A stretch of 64,000 nt of DNA from assembly GCA_029204225.1 (NCBI GenBank), contig MU832218.1, positions 17,696 to 81,695 of the forward strand. Reading direction: 5' to 3'. The stretch comes from Diphasiastrum complanatum (lineage: Eukaryota; Streptophyta; Lycopodiopsida; Lycopodiales; Lycopodiaceae). Below are positions 34,388 through 46,984 of this stretch, in pieces. Below the pieces are notes generated by a model, which was not told where the DNA came from, did no database searches, and saw only the letters and a list, made by a program, of their open reading frames with translations. The translations under genes and the position numbers were made by a program. Numbering within the stretch: the first letter of the stretch is position 1; every line of letters begins with the position of its first letter.

Positions 34388-35603
34388 TGTGATAGAAAGG
34401 GTGTGTCCCCTTTAATAACCTCCAGCTTCAACAAAGGGGTTAACTTAATGAAAAACAACTTCAACGAAGTAATTAGGCCCTTCAGTCCATATTCAACAAA
34501 TATTAAATAAATACATGTGTGAGGCCAAAACTCAAGTCACTATTCCAACAAAAGGCAACATTGAAACTTGTCAAGTCAGACAAACATCTTCATATGATTT
34601 CTTTAAGTCGTAGCATGGAAGTTAGAATTTATTAGTACAACAGCTATGATGAATTCCGATTCTAGGTATTTCAAATCTTTTCATAATAACTCAGATAGAT
34701 CAGAATTTGAATCTTTGTTTCATGTCTGGCTAGAAAATGATATATGTTTATTATGTCCTCTAATGTAGGCTTTTGAAGCAATATTTTCTTGTTTTTGAAT
34801 ACTAGGAAGTTGAGACCTAAATTAAGTGAAACACACGATTCCTATCATGGATGTGCCTTTTGAAATTTCAAATGATATTGACTAGTATCTACTCATTTCC
34901 AATCTAGCCATAGCCCTGACTGATGATTTTTGTGCTAACACTCAAGAAATTGGTTACAGACATTCAAAAATAATGTAACCAATATGACAAAGGAGGGACC
35001 TTCATATTCACAAAAAAAATTGATGGATTACATTCATCCCTAACGAACAAGCATTTTAAGCTTCAAGATGTCTGGTCTTGTCTTCACTCGACAAGCAAAT
35101 CAATGCCCACAAGCATCACCCACGAGCTCCCTTCAATGTGAGAAAAAGCTCACATTTCACTCATGCCCGCCACAATTGACATCATATTATCTACAAACCT
35201 TTTACACAATGAATTGTTAAAATTAGTCCTTGCTATCCATATCAAAACTAGGTATAATAAAGGTAAGTGGGTGGACATTTGAAACTCCAGCATGTGTATC
35301 GAGTCATGAGCACTTAAGACAGTCCCTAGCTCTGGCACCAGGTCACACATCCAATTGCAGCATGCTCAAAAAAGATAGTCGTTATTCAGCCAATTGCTGT
35401 CTGGGAAAAGCCTTAAAAAACACAGCATGCAGATTTTAGAACACAAGTTTAACTCCTACAAAGAGCAATCTTTCAGTTTTCTCCTCCAAAATAGTGATTA
35501 AATTGTAAAAATTGAACTACACAAAGCAGGAATGAAGATCATACCTCTTAAAACTGCTCATGGGAAATGAAAAATTCTTCCGCTTTCTCCATTCAGATTG
35601 CTT
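34388..35603. other. 3' flank of the glycosidase gene, no other feature
   Basis: Unique AT-rich sequence left of the stop codon of the minus-strand gene. It should contain the 3' UTR. A possible splice donor (TTTTAAGAG/GTATGA on the minus strand near 35,550) could mark a 3' UTR intron, but I cannot place the matching acceptor. Confidence 0.4.
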
Positions 35604-35692
35604 TTACCCTTGTGTCACCCTTGATAATTTCCTGCTTAAGGCCACAGAAATTTGTGCGCCAATACGAGCATTGTTCTTGATAAGCATGATAT
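35604..35692 (-). CDS. PUMY: PUMY last exon
   Basis: 89 bp encoding [19 protein letters not shown] and a short basic tail, ending in TAA at 35,604-35,606. Acceptor CCAACAG. The split Asn codon is completed across the intron. Confidence 0.94.
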
Positions 35693-38600
35693 CTGTTGGC
35701 ATTTAAGGTTTAATAACCGTTGTTCAGCTTCAGAAAAGCCTTCTACTTTATAATCTTGAAAAGAATATAAATTTCTACTTTATAAACATGGAAGTCCTCT
35801 GATATCTGAGAGTCTTGTTGGGAATCACTGTAGAAGAATATAAATTTCTTGAAAATGGATACTTGAGGTCAACGAGGCACCACCCGTAAGCTCGGCAACA
35901 CGCTTCAGCATAAAAGGGGTGACTGCATTACCAGTGATCTTTTGACAGCTGCAGAGCTTACATCTCTTTCATCAATAACCAGAAGGCCTGACTTTAACAT
36001 GTGCCAAATAGTTGCTGAAGAATGAGTACTAAGATGTATTAATTTGATATTGGAAGATCTAACAGGGCCTTCGCCACCATCATGAGGTTCAAATTACATC
36101 TAGCCAAGCCATAGAAAGTCTCACTGATTGTAATTCCAATAAACTTCGATCGTTGGGCTTTTAAATCTCATCGAATCATAGATATGTAGCATACAGAACA
36201 ACGTCATTTTAAACATCGTATGGAATGTGTTCTGAAGGAACACGTGGTAAGAACTCACGTTTCACATGGAACACACTATCTTTAGTTTTTTTCAAATGAA
36301 AGAATATGAAATGAAAACACGTGAGCAGAAGCTACATCCAAATCAGTGAAAGTGCCAAGCGTCTCAAGAATGTATGTCTTGGGACATGTCAAGAAATTGA
36401 TCTTATCACAATTGTTAGAGTCCGATCTTGAACCACTATTGTCGTCTGAGATTTCTGTAAATCAAGATGTACTTGTAGCAGGTTATTTGGAATGGAAAAA
36501 GTGGAGCTGACTGTTTTTCTTCTTTAGGCATGCTGCTTTGTTTGGAGGTTTGCTAGGTTTGTGGAGACATTACGTGCCAGTGAGCTGCTGCACAAGTGCT
36601 TGGAAGTTTTTCACATCAGATCTGATCAAAGTCAGCTTTTAAATGTGAACTAATTCGATCGATGGTGCCACCTGAGCTTTCTGTCATTCCTGCTTGAGGA
36701 TAGGTGGAAGTTCCAACTAGTCTTTACGATGATTCAAGATGCCTGACTACTCCCGGCAGATCTATGTTCTTACTTTGTGAAGTCTTTAAAAAGACCCTCG
36801 TAAATGGTTCTAGAGATAACAGATAATCATAGAAGAGTGCGGGTGGGCACAGAAAATATGGATTACTGGGGTCAAAAAAATCATCATAAAAACCATAGCT
36901 TTGCAAACAGAAAACACAGGATTAATGGGCAAAACATAGAAAGCCGTGCATGCATGCACGCGCGCACACACACACAGATATAGACATAAAAGTTTATATT
37001 GACGTTATGTCCAGGATAATACCAGACACAACAACAGAAACGATATATATTGATGTTATGTCTAGGATAGTACTGGACACAACAACGGAGATGTGCAATC
37101 TTCAACCCTTCGGCATCCAACCACAAAGTCTTAGATCATCAACTTCATCATGCATAGCATGGACCAAATGCTATGACATCCCTACCTGTTGTCAGCACCC
37201 TAGAGCAGGGGCAGCTCACCTGAATTCATGTCCACATTCGCTTCCATGAATTTGTACAATGATCAATGTACCGAGTGTCTACTACTCCAGAGAAACTAGG
37301 TCATGATGAAGGCTAGCACTAAAGAGCAAGCCAATCAAATGAGGTCATAGTTCTTCACAAGAAAAATTAGAAACATCTACATTTCACCGGTTTAGCTTGC
37401 TCAAAACCTAAGTTGAAAGCATAGCTGGTAAAAAAGAGCACACTGTAGGCAAGAAAGAACTAGCACAAACCAGATGGCCATAACTTGGACAAAGAATTCT
37501 GGCTAGAATCTAATAATAATAATAACAAACGAAACGAGTTCGGTTGTATAAATATGGAACAATACACCCAACAAAACATGCTTGGAACAGGCTTCTATGA
37601 TTCAAAACTCAATTCTAATGTCCTAATTCCTTGCAAGGTTTTGAAACTTCCCCCGTTCTTCATTTTCTTCAAAATTTTGAAAATGTTGGAAGGTTACAAA
37701 TTATTAGGCAGGAGCTTGATTTTTCTCAGTAGCTTAGAAGTTAGAATCTAAATGATTTTCTTTGAAATAAAATTTGTGAATGGAAATCATATGAACCAAT
37801 AGAAAGCAATTTAGTCAAAATTACCTATCCTGCCTATGGTAACCTACATAGGAAATAAATCCAAAACTGAGGACAACATGCGGAGAGACTTTCAAAAGCA
37901 AATGTGTAAAGAAACAAGCAATTGACTTACCTGCAAACATGCTTTAGTAGAATGAATTACACATTTTGTGCAACACTTGGCTCGCAGGCTAGCACAGCTA
38001 CTTTAATAATGACTGTATGATATAAACTCAAAAATTCTTTGAACGGAAAAAATAGCATAGAATATATGTACTAATTCCTACCAATAACATGTCAATAATT
38101 TATGTAGCATAATGACTATGGAGCCCTCAAACTAACTAAAGCTAAAAACTTAGAAATAGGTTGATGTCCAAATTGATCAAACCATTTAGCACAAGTAACA
38201 TACATTGCTTCTTGTATAGCAGTCTGTATTGCTGACTCTACCACTTGTGCAGCAGCTGCATGCTCCTCAGGTATTGGAACTCCAATTAAAACACCAGTTT
38301 GCATATCATACCTAAAGCTGGCATCTGCTGCACAACTACAATCAATGGATCATCAAATGTCTCCAGAATAAAGGAAACAACTTCAAGTAATTGGAACCAT
38401 CAAAGAATGCAATTAGTAACATTCCTAGTGCATCCAGAATATTCAGCCAAACAGATCAACCTTCAATACAATATACTACACCCAAAATTAAATCTTTGTT
38501 CCATGAAAATAGCAACTTCAAAATAGTGAGGTCAGAACACATTGCATTGTAAAATATAGGAAAAAGAAACTCCTATATTTTGGCCAATTTGAACAAGGAC

Positions 38601-41600
38601 AGTATGCAGACAAAACAGCCTTGCTATGAATAGAGCTAACACTTTTAAGAATAACTAGAGTATTACAAAAAACGCAATAGTGTATCCTGCAATAAGATTC
38701 TACACCACTAGAACAATTTTGATCACGGCTGCATAAAATCCATAAGCATGTGTATACAGCAAAGTTGGTGTAAAAAAGCAACAGCATTCAACTAGCTACT
38801 ACTTTATGCTCAGTATAGCTGTGTTTCCATGCTAAGAGCATAGAGTGAATCAATGAAACCAAAGAGCATAAACTTGCCGATTATTGCAGCACACTCCTCT
38901 GGGCTATCGGCACGGGAGGGAGCCTGCATCAATGAATTTTGTAAGAATAGACCAATGTCACAATTCATCATCTTACATTTTATCTCAGCAAACATAAGCA
39001 GAAATGCGAATAGTATTAAGAGCAAACCAAAAGGAATTTGTCCAGTCCATAAGCTACTAGACAAACCGCCCAACCATAGAAGTACAAACTCTTATTCACC
39101 CCAAAGCCTAGGGTAGCTATGGTGTGCCATACCACGCTAGCCCATCGCACCACCACTCTGTAGTTGCTCCCACTTGTCTCCTTTGGGTGTCCTCTAACTG
39201 ACCCTGGGCTACAGTCTAGCTAGGTACTAGCTGGATCCTAAGCTCACCGAGGAGCCGTTGATTAACTGTATCTAATCATGGACATCACAGTATTGATTCC
39301 CACAAACATGGTTGATCCTTACTAATAAAAGTTGCCATATTACGATTTCCCAAGAGGAAGATATTTTCTTGTCAGTGAATTAAGCAATATTGCAGTGACT
39401 CTTTTTCGAATGCTGAAGGACATAAGGGCAGAACTTTCTCTAAAATTTCACAACAACGTTTCGTTATACTTCTTCCAATGAAAAAAGTAGCTCCTTCCAT
39501 GGTTTTTTTACCATAATCAGCAGTTCAGATGGATGTCTATAAATTTGCCTGTATCTTTCAGCATCTGAGATATTTCTCTTGTTGTATTATTTATCAATGT
39601 ATTAATTACTGTGTTTTGAAAAGAGGGAATTTTGGGCCCTGAGTGCATGTTTCTAAGTAGGAAATGAGTTTCCGTGAGTTGCAAGTAGCAGTTTAAATGC
39701 TTAATGTTGATAGCTACAACCCATTGGAACTTCACCAGAGAATTCTGGCAATGTCATGTGCTGACCAATTTTATTTGACTAGATCACAATTGTATGGCAT
39801 GCATGAGGGATCGATTGCTGTAACATGTTATATATATTTTTTAAGTTTGGTCCAAAATTTGTCAATAGAAGAGAGTTATGGACATGTGATTAGAGCTTCC
39901 TGGTTCCGGGCTCTGCTGTGGGGCGCTGAATCAGAAAAAAATCGAAAAGGTCTCAAACTTGGGACCTAATTAGTAGACTTTTTAAGTACCAATTGATTAC
40001 AACAAGTCCACATGGTCACTATTAAGCCATTTGGTTGGAACCCAAAATAGGTAGGGCCCTGACTTTCTTGTAGGGCTGAGAACCCTAATTGACCTCCAGA
40101 TAGTAAAGCTCGAAATTGTCTCCTAGTTGATGATAGAGGGAGGGATTGAGAGCTTCTTCGAGGGACAACTCTTTGGCACTACTTCTTTGTATGAGGGCTT
40201 TGTGAACCAATCTACTGTTGATCATCTTCATATCTTAGTTGAAGTTTTGATATTCAATAGACAATTCAATGTCCGATTCTACTACTTTATGCATGATCTG
40301 GTGTGGATGTCTTCTTAACTCAAAGGCTCCCTAATGCCATGTTTAAGTACTTATTACTGGCAATAGGAATGTTCTGCTGACATTTTCGCACTAGTTTACT
40401 ATTGACTTGATATTTTGATGTGAATAGGATCATACTAAGTACTCATTTCAGTAAGCCTGTCTCATTCTCTTGCACTAATACAAGATCAACGACATGCTTT
40501 ATCTATTTAAACCTCCACTTCAAAGTGAAAGTGAATTGGAAGATCCACAATAGAGAAAAACCTAAACCTCGAAGGTCTACCATTGTAGTCCATCTATTTT
40601 GACTTGAGCTTCATCAAGATTATATTATAAGAAAGTGGAGTTATTCATCAATGTTAATGCCTCACCTTACAACCACTCTTGGGACTATAAAAAGCCGGAA
40701 ACTCCTCAGTCCCAAATGCCACAACTGTCACACCTTGTGTTTCCTGAAATTTTTTTGTAGAGATTCTATTACAAATTGCACAATCGTCACAAAAACACAA
40801 TATTCATAAACAAGGAAAACAATCAAATTGAATAATCTGTTATCGAGCCCATTGTCATCACTAATGAAATTGATAGATAAGAACAAAGTTAGCATAAGTT
40901 CGAAATTGACCAATTTGACTTTGAGAGCAAACAGAATGTCAAGATCATTGAAAATTTGATTGCAATATTGGTAACTCATGCAAATGCAAATTGGCCAACA
41001 AGAAGCCACAAATGGGAAACATAAGCACATGATCTATTGATATGAAGAAAAGATTTACGAGCACTATTTGATCGTGACATTAATTGGCTATCAACTCATT
41101 TGTTTGGATGTTATTCATTTTTTAGTAGAGAACAACAAAAAGCAAACTAATTCCTAAATGCCATTTATGTGGTGGGGCACCCACAAGCAAGTAGAACCGT
41201 GAAGGTTACAGAAAAAGGGACTAGATGACGATCCATAAAAATTCAGACTTGTGTCACCTATTAGAAGGAACTTCTTTAACCCCTTAAAATGCTTCAAAGG
41301 TCCTTTAAGATAGTTGGCTCCATCATTCTAAATACTTCTTCCCCAAAGAAATCCCTCAATGCGATGTACTAAAATGCTCTATTTTATCATGCTTACCATG
41401 TCCACAGCAGCAACCTAATGCTATCTCAGTTGTGGTTGATAGACTCGCTAAAATGGCTCATTTTATCCCAACCAATAATAAGATCAATGCACCTGGTACA
41501 ATTAATTGTTTATGTAGCATGTATTCAGACTTCATTGATTAACTAGATCCACTGTGTCTGACTTGTAATTTTTTAATAGTAGTATGTCAGAAGTTGGAGG

Positions 41601-44600
41601 TGCAGTTGGGAATGAGTAGTACTAATCATCCTAAAACAAATGGACAAACGGAGAGAGTCAATCAAACTTTCAAAGAAATGCTTAGAACGTATGTGAGTGA
41701 AACGCAAACACAATGGGAGCATTACCTACCATTGTTGGAGTTTGCTTATAATGATAAAAAGAATGCATCTACAAAGATGAGTCCTTTTGAGCTAAATTGT
41801 GGTTTTAAACTAGCCAATCCAGTTACCATAGATATGCCTCATAAGACACCTATTACGTTGGAATTTCTACTCACATACAACAAATGTTGGAGTTAGCAAA
41901 AGAAAATGTGAAAACGGCGATGGACTGGGCAAAGACTTATGCCGATTTGGATCGTAAGCCAAGAGATGTCAAGGAAGGAGACATGGTGTCTCTCATAATT
42001 CCAAAGGCCTCGAAAACCCTTAAGACAAATGTCAACTAGATATTATGGACCTTGGGGAATTGTTAAGAAAACTAATAGCATTGCTTATGAATTGGATTTG
42101 CTTGTTGATTGTATGGTCCATCTTGTTTTTCAAGTTTCACACTTAAAGAAGGTTTTACATGACAATGATAACTTGTTGGCTGATGGCCTATTGTTTCAGG
42201 GGACGGGGACCAGCGAGAGTATTGGACCAAAAGCAGAGACAATTGTGGAATCGTTTGCTTCGTGAGTACTTGTTGAGACGACCTCTTAGTAATGCTACTT
42301 GGGAGACCGCGCATAAGTTATGCACAATATCCAAACTTTGCCATTGAGGATGATGTCATCTAAGGAGGGAAGGGATGTCACATTACTTTGAATCCCTTTG
42401 ACTATTGTAAATTGTAATTATTCACTGTAAATGGCTAAGGCACCGGCCTATGGAGACAACTGTCTGCTAGACTGGCTCCTAGAAAGTAGGAGGGTTGTTG
42501 TGATACATGCACTTAAAACCTAGAGGCACTACCTTTATGATAGTCAATTTATAGTGCATACAGATCACCAGCCTCTGAAATGCTTTTGCAATCAGCACGA
42601 TCTGAGAGGTCGCAAAGCTCGATGGGCTAAGCTTATGCAAGGATTTGATCATGAAATCCTATGTCAAAGGCAGCTCTAACCAAGTTGCAGACGCTCTTAG
42701 CCGGATCGGCGAAGTAAATGAATTGTATTCACCTAGATATCTACGGATCTATATCTTTCACCGAGAGGAAAGTTGACACGGATTCTCCTTTTGGTCGTAT
42801 TTGGAAAATGATTGAGACTGGAAATAATGAGAATGGAATGGAGATTAATTCATAGGGATCTCAGATTTCCAAGCAAGATAAAAAGATTGTGAATAGTTCG
42901 CCATTCGAGGTGGTTTACTATTTCGGACTGGGAAAGTTTGTATTCCAAGGGATGATGAAAAAGAGAATTTTTTATGAATGTCATGGCATAACCTATGTAG
43001 GTCATCCAGGTATACACAAGACTTTGGACTTGGTCAGAAGAGAGCTTTGTTGGCCAAAACTCAAGCCATATGTCAAGTCTTATGTGGTTAAGTGTAAGCC
43101 TTGTCAGCTATCCAAAGCAGATCACTTAAAGGCTGGAGGGTTACATCCCTTGGATATCCCTCAAAAATGATGGGAAAGCATATCTATGGATTTTGTAGTT
43201 GGACTTCCTAAGTTTATTAGTTATGCCTCGCCATTCCGGACTAGGCCAGAAATGTAATTAATAACCTTGTAAGGGCCCAGATGCTCTAATTAAGACCTAT
43301 GGAGCTAGTGCATGGTGATTGACTACTTTAGTGCATGAATAGGAGATCAAAAGCAATTGGATTGGAATTGGGAATCCTACATGAAACATTCCTTGGCTTT
43401 TGGAGCCTATATATCTAATAGAAACTCGCCCACCTCCATAACATGTTTTCCAGTTCCAGTTGCCAGGATCCTCTCCTCTTGTTCATTTAGTCACCGTGGC
43501 TTGGGGGTGAAGCGGTTAGGGTTTTGACTATCCATTTCCAATTGGTTGAGTGGTTGGGTTCCACAAACGTCCTTTTGGCGCATGCAATAGGATCTAGTCT
43601 TCACTTGGCAATCGTTACACTTGCATTGACCTAATTTTCCACCATTGCCTTAAATCCATAAAATGTGTTTACGCATCTGACTTTTTCTTCAGAAAGTATA
43701 TCCATGACTTCCTTGATTTGTCATCAATGAAGGTCATAAAGTAATATGACCCACCATGAGACACAGTTCTCATTGGTCCACACAAGTATGTATGCACAAG
43801 TTCTTTTCTTTACATGCCTTGTGCCTCCTTTCTTGAACTTCTCTCGATGTTGTTTGCCATAAATGCAACCTTCACATACCAGTTCTTCCCTAGCTTCAAG
43901 ATTTGGCAAGCCTTCAACCTTTTTGAGTCTCTTCAACAATCTCAGATTTCCAAAATTAAGTGACCCATCCATCGATGCCATAGATCACTTTTGTGACATC
44001 AAAAAGGATGCTAAACCACACTGTCCAGGTATGGCTGCATTCAATTTATAAAGTCCCCAACTTCTTTCTCAAAATCCATCAGCAACAACCCTAAATTGAT
44101 GATCCATGTCCTTCCCAATGCATTTGTCTTTGTGAAATTCCACTTTCAAGCGTTGACCAGTAATTCCACCAAATGATAATAGATTTTTCTTCAGCCTTGT
44201 ACATATAAGACATGTCAACTTGCCTTATTTTGCCATTAGGTGATTGAATCAGTAATGTACCTATCCCACAAACATGGCATTCCTCCCCATTACCTTGCGC
44301 AACCTTGTTACCATCTTCAAGATGGGTAAACTGGCCAAACCACTGGCAACTCGAGAGTCAACCAAGCTAGTAAGCCTCCCCTAGGACTGATTCATCCATA
44401 TTGGCCATAACTTACAACTCTGATGTGATTTGACCGTGAAACCACTTGCAATAGAGTCGTAGGACCCAAAAATTTCAAGATTTATTTCTTCTCTGAGATA
44501 GAATAGAATAGTGAATTTGTTTCCAGCCCGTCAACGACCTCATTAAGAAAGGTTCTGATCCAACCTGCTCTGAAAATGGTGGAGAAACAAGCATGAACAG

Positions 44601-46945
44601 TCTCTTCCTTCTTAGCTCCCTACTCAAACGTGGCTATGGTGATTTTCAGAAATTCTCATTTCCTTTTCCTCCTCCTAGCCTAACCTGGCCAGTTGAGCTT
44701 CCCAAGCTGAGTCTGCAGGCTTGGTAGCACCATAAAATAAGATAGATTAGCCTAAACTCCTGTAAGTCGCATGCAATTAGTCTAAAACAGATCTCAGTTT
44801 ACATACTAAGACTAATCCCTGTGCTTGGCATACTAAGCCAACAGGTGTCTCTTACGATGTCACACATTCAGCGGGTCCAACTGTAACAAATATACAATGA
44901 CACATATGACTTACTAACCATTAAGCTTATCTTAACCAAGATAACAAGAAGCTAACCAGTATTTTAACTTTAGCAATACCCACTCAACCCACAAATGCAT
45001 TGTCATTTTCAATTCCAAGTTATAGAACAAATGTACTGTCCTCAAAAAGAAATTCAAACTCAAACCTTTTAAACAAGAATTGAACTAGAATGCAAGCTAG
45101 AACAAACCAGATATTCAAGAGTCCTGGGAATGTCGAGTATTGATTTTACTCCGGCACAAACAACAGCTACAGGAGTTCGACCAAGTTCTGTCAAGTCGGA
45201 AGAAATATCCATTGCTGCTACAAAGACAAGCAATGCCACTTAAATATGCACATTAAAATTGTGGCAGTTGAAAGATTCAGTTTCTGCAATAAATGCGCAG
45301 AAAACTCACTATGAAAAAGATGGACAACATTCCATCTAACAATAATTCAACTATTGCATAAAAAGCACTCATACTTATTTCACCCAATCGATGAACTCCA
45401 CCGATGCCTCCAGTAACAAAGATCCGAATGCCCACCTTACATCCAATAATCCACATAAGTTACACTGATCAATATTTCCATCAACATCACTATGTTACCT
45501 ATAAAAAACGTTGTACTCATTGTACAAAATCTAAACTGAAACAAACAAAATAAAAGAACAACAGAACTTAGTCCACCTTTGCAGCAAAAAACATTGTAGC
45601 TGACACTGTTGTCGCACCGAATTCTCCTTTTGTTGTCTGTAACAAACATATGGTAAGCAAAGAGTGCAGGTAGGAATGGTTTGATGTACATGAAAAGATT
45701 ATGATTAAATCCTGAAAAACTGAAACATTCACCTTTTATTTTCAATCACAAGCAGAAAATCATACTTAAAAAACTGGCTACTAGATATAAATAGCAACAA
45801 CCTCTCAGTAAATCATGTACTTGTTTCAGAGACTAAAGATCTAACTTGAGACATGAAAATAGATAAGTCTAGATAGGATTCTAAGAAAAGACGCCTAGAA
45901 CACACCTAAACCCTAGTATCTAGTGAGCAATGGCACCCAATGTTATCGAGAACGTACAAACAATATCCTTGTATGTCACGCTTTGAGCAAGCATGTATGT
46001 GAAAGGGTAACCAGGTCCCTCTTAGGGCTAAAGTAAGACAAACCCAATAAGCAAATTTCAAACATTCGCATAGGTGCACAATAGAGCAATTTTCAGGAGA
46101 ATTTCCAATATGTAAATTGCATTCTCACCATTCTTTGGAAAATGACTCAGTCATGAGGAATTTCTATCAATGTAGAAGTTTATATTTGTATGTTGTGGAG
46201 TTATTTTTCCTTGCTGCAAGTTGTTCTCATTGAACAAAAGCCAAGGTAGGCTATGGCTTAACCAGAGAGGTCTCTATTCCCATGGAGATCCATGGACCAG
46301 GCTGTCAACATAACAATGTACCAAGAAGATGACTCTTTGACTTCCAACATAGCCTCCTTGGTCCAAACCTGTAGAACAATGGACAAGCAGCAAAAAGACA
46401 ATTCCAACATCTTAGGAAGGCACCATATCTCCTCTCCCCACCTCTTGGAATCTTTCTCCATGTACGAAACGCCATACAGGACAGCAAGCTACTAATCTGA
46501 TCTCCCACTCTAGGAATCTTTCTCCATGCATGAAACTCCATACAGGACAGCAAGCAACTAATCTAAAAACCCAGCAAGCTATCATATATGAAAACTCCTC
46601 ATTATTGGATTCGCCTATTTCCCATCGATGTACATTCCTAATCCCAAAAAGATTACATGTTAAATGTGCAAGCATACAACACATGTTGACATACAAGCTG
46701 AATTCAGCCTACAAAAAATCATCTCTCATGACACAATGATCTCTCTCTAATCCAGGAATGAGAACATGCTTCATCTAGAGCAATTAGCCATAGATGACTC
46801 TGATACCATGCTAGAAATCAAAGTACACATCAGATTCATTCACACAAAGAGAGGGGAGGAGCGGAGAAAGACTAGCTTGCATTAGGAGAGAAATCTCCAA
46901 TAGACCCATAATGTCCTCCAAGGAAAGAGCTGCATATATATAATG

Positions 46946-46984
<39 letters not shown>

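Larger units (their letters stand above)
35949..38203. other. PUMY: PUMY intron between exons h and i
   Basis: 2.26-kb intron. Apart from the two repeats listed separately, no feature was recognised. Confidence 0.6.

Noticed and set aside
36961-36977. CA microsatellite as a regulatory signal
   Set aside because: Short and ordinary in introns; nothing ties it to splicing.
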